From NCBI GenBank assembly GCA_928085145.1, contig OV725079.1, positions 152,087,925 to 152,151,924 on the forward strand: a stretch of DNA of 64,000 bases, written 5' to 3'. The notes beneath the pieces were generated by a model that saw only the letters and a program-made list of their open reading frames with translations, made no database searches and was not told the DNA's origin. Positions 56,770 to 64,000 of this stretch are shown here, piece by piece. The position numbers and the translations under genes are program-made. The stretch comes from Nezara viridula (lineage: Eukaryota > Arthropoda > Insecta > Hemiptera > Pentatomidae). Each line of letters opens with the position of its first letter. Position 1 is the stretch's first letter.

Positions 56770-57690
56770 AGGCTGAACTCCCAAGGCCAAAAGTTATGAA
56801 TCGAAGGATGCTGAGCGGACGAGAAATGCATCACCAATACCGGAAGGACCACTCCCCTGTCCTAACGATGAACTTGTCTTCTCTAGCTTCAACCAGCTGG
56901 GGTCGACACTACGGCGCACCAAAGGAAACAAAACGTCTGGACTGGATGAGATTCCGTACGTACTGCTAAGATGATCCCTAGGTGTCGCTTTTCTGAGAGG
57001 TGTCGCGTGTGAACATCACCTAGCTAAACTCCAAGCCCACACAATCGGTGAAAAGAGTCTCAACAGATCTACAACACTCATCTCTCTTGAATGCACCAAG
57101 GGATTTGACAGCGTGTCCCACACGCATCTACTACGCTGTCTGGAAGAGTTCAGGTTTCCTGCCACTCTATGCCGACTGATCCGAAGCTACCTCAGCGGAA
57201 GATGTCTTGTCGTTCGAGCTGGTACAGACTACTTAACCGAACAGTCCATACCGCCTGCGGAACTCCAGCTCCCCTCAGTACCTGAGTTCATAATCTCCGG
57301 CCTTCGGACACATACATTTTTTTTAATGGGCTGAAGACCTATGCAAACTTACTGTTTAATGAGTTTTTACCACCACACAGACCAGAGAGGTGGCAAAGTA
57401 AACTTCCTTTGTTGAACATATTCGCCGAAAGATGTGGTCTGGACTCTGTGTTTTGTATATATTGTATATAGTGTCAATACCGTAAATAATTTAATAGCAT
57501 AAATAATAAATATCCAGCAGAATAGTCCCTTCCCGTTCAATGAAAGTTACTAGGCGTTGTGCCACAAATGTTACCCTTAGCTATCCCCAATCCTTAAAAT
57601 GCCCTCGGGCAGTGAAAGGACCTTGTTCTTTGTATATATTTATATTTTGTTATACTTATATATGTAATTGAAAATTAAATAAACTTCTGG
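56770..57690 (+). pseudogene. LINE reverse transcriptase remnant, family F
   Basis: It reads FNQLGSTLRRTKGNKTSGLD, EIPYVLLR-stop, STTLISLECTKGFDSVSHTH and LLRCLEEFRFPATLCRLIRS-YLSGR, i.e. the 'K..G.D.IP', '(A)FD.V.H..LL' and 'FP..L..LI.SYLS.R' blocks of a LINE RT. It then jumps to AELQLPSVPEFI, which is C-terminal in the related copy at 51135. The palm (xADD) region is deleted. A 3' UTR with AT-rich sequence runs to the 'aattaaataaact' end near 57683. Confidence 0.62.
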
Positions 57691-58649
57691 GGAGTTAGAA
57701 AAGAAAACATTTTTTTCTTAAAATAAATAATCCTAAACAAACTTAAAAAAGGCTTTCTCTAAAACATTATATTCGTTATTTAAAAGACTGATTTGCTTTT
57801 TTACTAAAATCATCTTGTAGTCGATTTTCTTTCATGTGTAATAAATAAATGTAATTATAAATTGTACATTTTCAATATCTGTGTCTTCAGACATATTGGT
57901 GAGGGAAAAATATTATTAAATACAGTTAATTTTACTTTAATTGACTGGTAGCCACTCTGTTCTTCAACTACTGCCTCTTGCAGTTTGTTTCATATTTTAA
58001 TTGATACTGGGATTGAAAACGATGAGTACGAAATTTATATGGTTATAACTAACACAGTCAATTAAACCAGTAATAAAAATTGAGATTTTCTAAACGTCTG
58101 TAACATCATGAATTGTATTGTGAAATGATCAGGGAAATTAATAGATCTTGTATTTATAATGCGAGGTACAGCTCGTAGTCCTTTTGTAAAGAAAAATTCA
58201 AAAGGTTCGAAGATTTACGTCATGATAGAGGCCAGTATATCAATGGGTCAGGATTTATTGCGTTTAATGAAAGCTCATGAAGCCATTAGAAAGCATCATG
58301 TATCCTTTGGACACGACATTGGCGTGTACAAATATTCTTAGATTATCAAGTATTGTGTAATAAAATAAGATTAAATATAATTTCCCAATTTTTATTTATC
58401 ATATTAAAGAAATAAATAATGTTCTATTATCGTTAAAAGTACATGCATCTGTAGATATGATTAGAAAGTAAATATGTTGGCAACTTGTAGCTTATCTCCC
58501 GAGCATTGTATTGAAGAGGACGTGTTGGGACTGCTTTATAACTTCATACAACGCGGTTCGTTATCTCTGCGATTGCTCGTGCTGTCCACAATTATATAGA
58601 ACACAAGTTGCGAACATTATGAATGTTCTGGTCCTGATTTATCTAGTTA
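57691..58649. other. No firm gene; frame at 58159-58341
   Basis: A 60-codon ATG frame (MRGTARSPFVKKNSKGSKIY..., then EAIRKHHVSFGHDIGVYKYS) has balanced composition but no recognised domain. Confidence 0.3.
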
Positions 58650-59350
58650 TATTTTAAGATTCTTTATTATCCCTAACTACTGGCCTCATTACGAAAACAT
58701 TAATAGGGAAGTGATCACTTCCATATATGTGACTTTTAGGACTAAAATTATTGATATTAGTTAAGAATATAGAATCAGATAAACTCAGAGCTATTGCAGA
58801 GAAATTATTATTTTTTGCGATGAAATGAGTGTTATCTCCTGAATTTAGTAGTACTGTTGAAGTATTGTTCTCAAGAAATTGTGTGATGTTTCTACCTCTG
58901 TGATTTAAATCTGGAAGCATGGAATCCCGTAAGGTGCTGTGTGCATTAAAGTCTCCTAGTAGTAGAAATGGTTATGGTAGTTGTTTTACTATTCCTTGTA
59001 TGTCTTCGTCGAACAATTGCATGCATGTTGCAGATTGTCAAAAGTTCGTTGAATTGCATTTTCACAGCCAGTACTTCAAATTGACTTGGTAATGGTAGTT
59101 CTTCGCAATAGATGTTTTACAAGACAACTGTGGCTACTCATCTCGACGTTTTTTCAGACCGTCTTTCTTTTTTTTTTTTTTTTAGTTTTACTGTCTGTTT
59201 ATCTTTGAGATGGGTATCTTATAAGCAACAAAAAATCGGGTTTTCTTCAGCTATTAGTTTTCTAAAGTATTCAATTATTTTTGTCATGTTTAATTAATTT
59301 TTTTTGTTTAATAAATGTTGCCTGTTATATTTTCAATGATTTGTTACCGA
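58650..59350 (-). pseudogene. I/Jockey-like LINE ORF2: APE endonuclease remnant
   Basis: On the minus strand: KIIEYFRKLIAEENPIFCCL with 'DTHLKDKQTVKLK' (the catalytic Q-E-T-H region, here damaged), PLPSQFEVLAVKM, LLLGDFNAHSTLRDS (GDFNAH, catalytic Asp/Asn), GRNITQFLENNTSTVLLNSG, SAIALSLSDSI and HIYGSDHFPINV (SDH). The order is exactly that of an APE-type LINE endonuclease; there are frameshifts around 58980-59200. Reverse transcriptase is not found downstream. Confidence 0.75.
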
Positions 59351-59879
59351 GTGTGTTCTCGACTAGGTCATTTTCGTTCAGCAGTCTCAAAATTTTTGTT
59401 GTCCACATTTTTATGCCTCTATGATGTATCCTTAGATGTATGTTAGCATCCCAATTAACCCTTCCCTGTCCATTGTGAACTGTTTTATAAGGTCTATTGT
59501 GTTTGATGTCAATTTTTCTAACTGAATTGGAGAGGGTAATTGCTTACCATTACTAAGTCATGAATTGATCCTAGTATATTTTTTGTGGGTTATTTTTTAC
59601 TTCAATTATTTTGTTCTTTATACATAAATCAATTACTTTCTCTACGGTGTTTTAAGAATGGTTTGTTTACCTGCTCTAAAGATTTGCGTTTTAGGTTTTC
59701 TATTTGTGGTTTTCGCTGTTGTTTATAAACAACTTTTATTTTCTATTGGCTTAACATTGTTACTATTGTGGTTACTTTTTTCGATGGATGTTGTGGAAGT
59801 TCTTTTTAAGTTCTTTCATTAGTAGGTAACTCCCTATTTTGATTAACTGTGTTGTTTTTTATAATTTCAGTTTCATTTG

Positions 59880-60140
59880 TACGTCAGTTGTCGTTGGTTG
59901 GCGGGTTCGTAAACTCGGTTTGTCATCTATGTCGTCCGAGATAAGACAATTTGCAACGAACTGTCCCGGGTTTCTACAGATATAACAAAGTAAGATGTCC
60001 TCCGCTTAGAAGATTCTGTGAGAAAGACCTTCGTTTTTAGATGATGTTTTTAGATAGCTGATATCGTCCGGATTAATATAGATTTGTCGCTTAAAGCTCA
60101 TTATGTTGCTCATTTTGGGTACTAGTATCCCGCCTATAAA
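59880..60140 (-). pseudogene. I/Jockey-like LINE ORF1 remnant with altered zinc knuckle
   Basis: On the minus strand: GGILVPKMSNIMSFKRQIYI, NPDDISYLKT, EGLSHRIF-stop, EDILLCYICRNPGQFVANC. This matches the pattern 'FKRQ.YI.PDD...LP', 'YRIF...D...C..C...GH....C' of ORF1 in I-like LINEs. The knuckle histidine is Gln here. It sits upstream of the endonuclease remnant in the right order, so one element spans about 58650-60140. Confidence 0.65.
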
Positions 60141-60639
60141 ATATGTATATATCATTTTATGTTCGTTTTATATAACATTATCTGGAATGCTAGAGCATAT
60201 ATTAGTATTAGTATTTTTCCATTACTTGTTTCAGTGCTTTTACTATTGTTTCTCAACGTTTCCTCAACTTCTTCAGCTACACCTTGTTCTGTAACCCCTG
60301 CTTCCTTTATTTTTTCCGAGTTGCTCTTAGTAAACACACGCCCGGTTTACCTCTTTCAATTCGATACCGGTGAAGCCGTTTAATAGGGCTATATTCCAGC
60401 TAACTGCCCAAAAATATGTTCCCTCTTTACGCTTATAATTCGAATATCAGCAATTCAATTCTCTGAGATTATTTTAAAACTATTCTATAGAAATTGGTTC
60501 TAGCTGTTTCTCTAAATTAAAATTTATATACTGAAAAGTAAGAAAGTACTGAAGTTATGATGAATAAATAAAGTTTGCCAATAACTCAAAATCTACACAT
60601 TTCGTGGATCACTGATGTGCTATTTTTTTTAATTGAATA
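60141..60639. other. No gene seen
   Basis: AT-rich sequence upstream of the LINE ORF1 remnant. Confidence 0.4.
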
Positions 60640-60866
60640 CATAGTTGACGGTTATAAATAGACTAAATAGTGGCAAAACTATTTTATTAAAAGCCTACGT
60701 TTCGATCCGACTTTGCAGGCCTTCTTTAGGGAGGCGTATTCAGCAAGGAGTTTCACATAGATCTGAAGAAGGCCTGTAAAGTCGGGTCGAAACCTTTTAA
60801 TAAAATAGTTTTGCCACTATTTATTCTGTTTATGACTGGCACCCTGGACCATCTCCTTCCTTATTT
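60640..60866. repeat. Palindromic pair of Penelope-like terminal repeats
   Basis: The left arm (about 60640-60728) and right arm (about 60763-60866) are near-exact reverse complements ('aaatagtggcaaaactattttattaaaag', 'aggccttctt'). Both match the single copy at 51-170. In the right arm CTGAAGA (60763-60769) and GAAACC (60789-60794) flank a segment with GGCC/GGTC pairing, a hammerhead-like layout with one core substitution (CTGATGA to CTGAAGA). Confidence 0.6.
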
Positions 60867-60911
60867 TTTTTTAATTATGAAATTATCAATTAAATTGGAC
60901 CATTTTAATAC

Positions 60912-60914
<3 letters not shown>

Positions 60915-60949
<35 letters not shown>
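60915..60949. repeat. (TA)n microsatellite
   Basis: Pure TA repeat of about 35 bp. Confidence 0.95.
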
Positions 60950-60952
<3 letters not shown>

Positions 60953-61144
60953 TACATAATTTTCTTTTTTAGTTTTACATTATATACATTTTTAGTTCAA
61001 ATTTGTATATATTAACAAACAAAAACATAAAGAATAAACACACAAAAATAATAATAAATCGGAATATTAAATATTAAACACAGAACTCACAACAAGAAAT
61101 CACCCACCCTGCCCATCGCAGGCAAGTAAGTCGAATCGAAAAAC

Positions 61145-61257
<113 letters not shown>

Positions 61258-61279
61258 AAAGAAACTTCAGGTTCTATCG

Positions 61280-61337
61280 AATAATTAACCCAAAAGGTGG
61301 GGGTTCTATCGAATCCCCACCTTTTGTGTTAATTATT
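61280..61337. repeat. Near-perfect 23-bp-arm hairpin
   Basis: aataattaacccaaaaggtg(ggg) at 61280-61302 pairs with (cccc)accttttgtgttaatt... at 61315-61337 with one mismatch; the loop is about 12 nt. The loop phrase 'ggttctatcgaat' also occurs just before the left arm (61270-61281). Confidence 0.92.
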
Positions 61338-62189
61338 TAATTCATGCATTGAACACATCATGTTGGATGGGGATAACTGTGTGGTGAGGTTTGCAATTGT
61401 TTCAGATTATTAAGTGTTTAGTGTCATGTTTTATTGTACTTAAAAACTATAAAAACTGATTTTGTTTTGTAATAGGTATAGTTTTAAGATTCAATGTATT
61501 ATTTAATTTGAAATTGTAATAAATAAAAATCTTCTTTTGTAGAAGCAAAAGCAGTCTATAGTTTATCTACAGTTAACACAATTCTAAGTTTTATTAATTA
61601 TACAGCTTCAAAATACTTTATTATCAGATACTTACTAATCTTACTTAAAACAAGAATTATTATTAACAATTCTTTATTCAGGATAAAATCAAAATACTGA
61701 GTGAACAATACAATCAAGTGTGACCATAAGATATTTAAATTGTTTATTCACTACATTTGATAAGCTAGTGGATATATTCTTATTGGGTAATTTTAAAAAA
61801 AGGATTTACTATTAAGGAAAATAGGTCACCCATTTGCTTAATCAATGTAGCTCTACAGCTTTAGTGACAGGTGAAATCAATTTTCTGAAGTGTTAGTAGT
61901 TTTGTTATTGGCATCCAACAGCCCTATCGTGTGCCAGCCTAACTGTCACGGTATTTCACAATCAAAATCAGGTTGAGATTGCCTTAATGGAGAATGATAT
62001 TATTTTAAATACAGACCTTGAAACGAAATATCCGCTTCTCCGTGACTAAATTTTATTATTTTTCAAATTATATTCTGATTCCCTGAAAATTAAATTAGTC
62101 TCACGTCCAATCGTTTATTCCTTTACAATATAGGTTATACTTTTAAAAACAAAGCGATTTTCCTTTTAAGTATCTGATGTGAACGAGGA
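61338..62189. other. No gene seen
   Basis: AT-rich spacer. Confidence 0.4.
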
Positions 62190-62410
62190 ACAGTTTTTAG
62201 CACGTGTTGTCAATAAGGGAAGAAGTCCTTCCACGAACATCTTGATTATCCGGGGTCAAGTCTACCTCTTGAAAATCATTAAACCATCGTTGAACAGTGT
62301 GCCCAATCACACTGACATGGCCTCAGATTTTAATAATATTTCTAGCCGTTTAGATCCCGTTCAAATCGGGTTTATATTTGAAGAACGAAATTATACAAAA
62401 ATCACTCTTT
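62190..62410 (-). pseudogene. mariner transposase N-terminal fragment
   Basis: On the minus strand: TARNIIKI-stop-GHVSVIGHTVQRWFNDF, QEVDLTPDNQDVRGRTSSLI and D-NTC-stop-KLFL. This follows the N-terminal helix-turn-helix of mariner transposases ('AARNI...G...VS..TVQRWF..F..GD..LE...R.GRP...D...LK.L'). Several stops; the catalytic DDD region and terminal repeats were not found. Confidence 0.6.
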
Positions 62411-62597
62411 GAAATCTTAGCATGGACTAATTTATTCCCGACTATAGAAATGCAACTGAAGGTAAAAAAAGATTGTGTATTACAGAGTATTAATAAGTCT
62501 TGATATTCATACAAAAGAACAATCCTTCAAACGTGAACCGTTTGTTATGGTCCCATATTAATTTCATTAAAATCAATTTAGTACTGCCGATTGCGTA

Positions 62598-62680
62598 CGC
62601 GAAAATGTATGTTCTTAGATATGCCAACATTTCAGAAACAGCTGGTTCGATTTGTATCAACCTTAAAAGAAAGGTAGGTA
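62598..62680 (+). repeat. Repeat R unit, isolated copy
   Basis: 'aaaatgtatgttcttagatatgccaacatttcagaaacagctggttcgattt' is a copy of the unit that makes up the cluster at 63177-64000. Confidence 0.8.
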
Positions 62681-63176
62681 ATTGTAATTATTATTATTAG
62701 TTTTTTTTTATTATTATTTAAAAATTAATATGTTCCAACACATTGGAGGACCTACATTAAACATCCACACAATATATACATACAAACAACTAAAATAGAG
62801 ATAATAGAAAGAGAGTTGTAAATAAGAAATAAGAAAATTAACATACACATGTAAAAAAATGTTTAAAAAATTAGAGAGAAACTAAATAAAATTGAAATAG
62901 ATAAAACACATTCACACCTATATACAATATTTACAATTGGTATAATAATGACCCTGTATCGATTTTATTAAATTATCTACAATTACGTACTATTACGTTA
63001 CAAAGTTATACTAAAATTATGTTATTTCATATCATTAAATAAATATTTTATACAAGAAAATAAATCGGAAAATAATGCAAGATTTCATATTTTATTTATA
63101 TTAACCCTCGATGAGCTATTGTAGTGTGCTACTAGTGTGCTTGGATGACAAAGAATGTAAAATTTCACAATAAAGA
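62681..63176. other. AT-rich stretch; partial R spacer at 62940-63000
   Basis: 'aataatgaccctgtatcgattttattaaatt.tctaca' near 62945 matches the spacer between R units at 63610-63650. Otherwise no content seen. Confidence 0.5.
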
Positions 63177-64000
63177 TTGATTCGAAAATCAAAAATCTGC
63201 CAAGTGAGGCTAGTATTGCTTCCTTACGATTTTCATTGACTCCCCAGTTAAATATATATCAAGGTCTACCTAATGCTATTTTTAATAATTTCATCTTTCT
63301 TTTAGCTTTGAGCTAAATCGCACGAGCCGTTTCTGAAATATCGGCATATCTTAGAATATACATTTGCGCCTGCTCAATCGGAGTATTATAGAGAATTTAA
63401 TCGACAAAGCGTCATAATTTCACCAATGCTCACCTTTCTTCTAGCTTTGAGCCAAATCGAACGAGCCTTTTCTGAAATATCGGCATATCTTAGAATTTAC
63501 ATTTGTGAGTTCGTTCGGAAAAACCAGCAAATGTATTTTCTTAGGTATACTGATATTTCAGAAACAGCTCGTTCGATTTGGCTCAAAGATAGAAAGGTGA
63601 GTTTTGGTGAAATAATGACGCTGTGTCGATTTTATTAAATTCTCTACAATACTCTGGTTGCCCACGCGCAAATGTATATTTTAAGATATGCCGATATTTC
63701 AGAAACTGCTTGTTCGATTTAGCTCAAAGCAAAAAAAAAAAAAAGGTGAGAATTATTAAAAGTAGTCCATGAGATATAGGTGCGTGTGGAATCAATGAAA
63801 ATGATAGCAATACTGGCCTCATTTGGCAGATTTTTGTTTTTCGAATCAAATATCAGGATATCTAAGAAAATACATTTGCTTGTTTTTTCGCCCTCGGTTG
63901 CGCACTCGCAAATGTATATTCTAAGATATGCTGATATTTCAGAAAAAGTTCGTTCGATTTAGCTCAAAGCTAAAAGAAAGGTGAGAATTGTCGATTTTAT
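63177..64000. repeat. Fold-back cluster of repeat R in both orientations
   Basis: Unit R is about 75 bp ('caaatgtatattctaagatatgccgatatttcagaaacagctcgttcgatttagctcaaagc'). It appears in minus orientation near 63300-63365 and 63435-63505, in plus orientation near 63525-63600, 63665-63745 and 63905-63980, and partly (minus) near 63850-63878. The spacer 'tgacgctgtgtcgattttattaaattctctacaatactc' and an outer block ('ttgattcgaaaatcaaaaatctgccaa') are also mirrored (63177-63240 versus 63790-63850). The centre of symmetry is near 63513 and the cluster continues past the window end. Confidence 0.85.

Overview
This is an AT-rich eukaryotic window packed with transposon copies, long (TA)n runs and single-domain remnants. 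The repertoire is R1-clade, Jockey-like, I-like, R4/Dong-like and RTE-like LINEs, tRNA-derived SINEs, Penelope-like terminal repeats, Tc1 and mariner remnants, and a Ty3/gypsy remnant. Together with one immunoglobulin-domain exon of the klingon/Lachesin type, it suggests an arthropod, most likely an insect. I cannot name the species. There is no bacterial gene organisation, CRISPR array or rRNA.

The only supportable host coding sequence is a 122-bp Ig-domain exon at 27993-28114 (+), with good splice sites on both sides. Much of the surrounding sequence may be intron of that gene, but no partner exon was recognised.

The standout mobile element is at 44736-49885 (+): a full-length, apparently intact R1-clade non-LTR retrotransposon. 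It is flanked by a perfect 15-bp target site duplication, has two uninterrupted overlapping ORFs (gag-like zinc-knuckle protein, then endonuclease/reverse transcriptase), a short 3' UTR with a hairpin, and a (TAAA)n tail.

Layout. 0-10 kb: a Penelope-like terminal repeat, an arthropod-type interspersed repeat, a GC-rich island, an internally deleted Tc1 element with TIRs and TA duplications, a SINE copy, a decayed R4/Dong-like LINE, and a tail-to-tail LINE palindrome invaded by SINE pieces. 10-25 kb: Jockey-like remnants from two subfamilies (A and B), including B inserted into A with a 10-bp duplication, a restriction-like-endonuclease LINE end, and a hAT-like MITE. 25-38 kb: an orphan ORF, a hairpin, two copies of a 21-bp minisatellite element, the Ig exon, an internally deleted gypsy element, a nested SINE cluster, a Penelope-like inverted pair with hammerhead-like cores, and a (TG)n tract. 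38-44 kb: mostly featureless, with a SINE inside a LINE 3' UTR. 44.7-49.9 kb: the intact R1-clade element. 50-64 kb: LINE remnants of at least four kinds, a Penelope-like palindrome, a near-perfect hairpin, a mariner fragment, and a mixed-orientation fold-back cluster running off the window end.

Most short open frames outside these features are low-complexity, (TA)n/(TG)n-derived or AT-rich noise and are not annotated.
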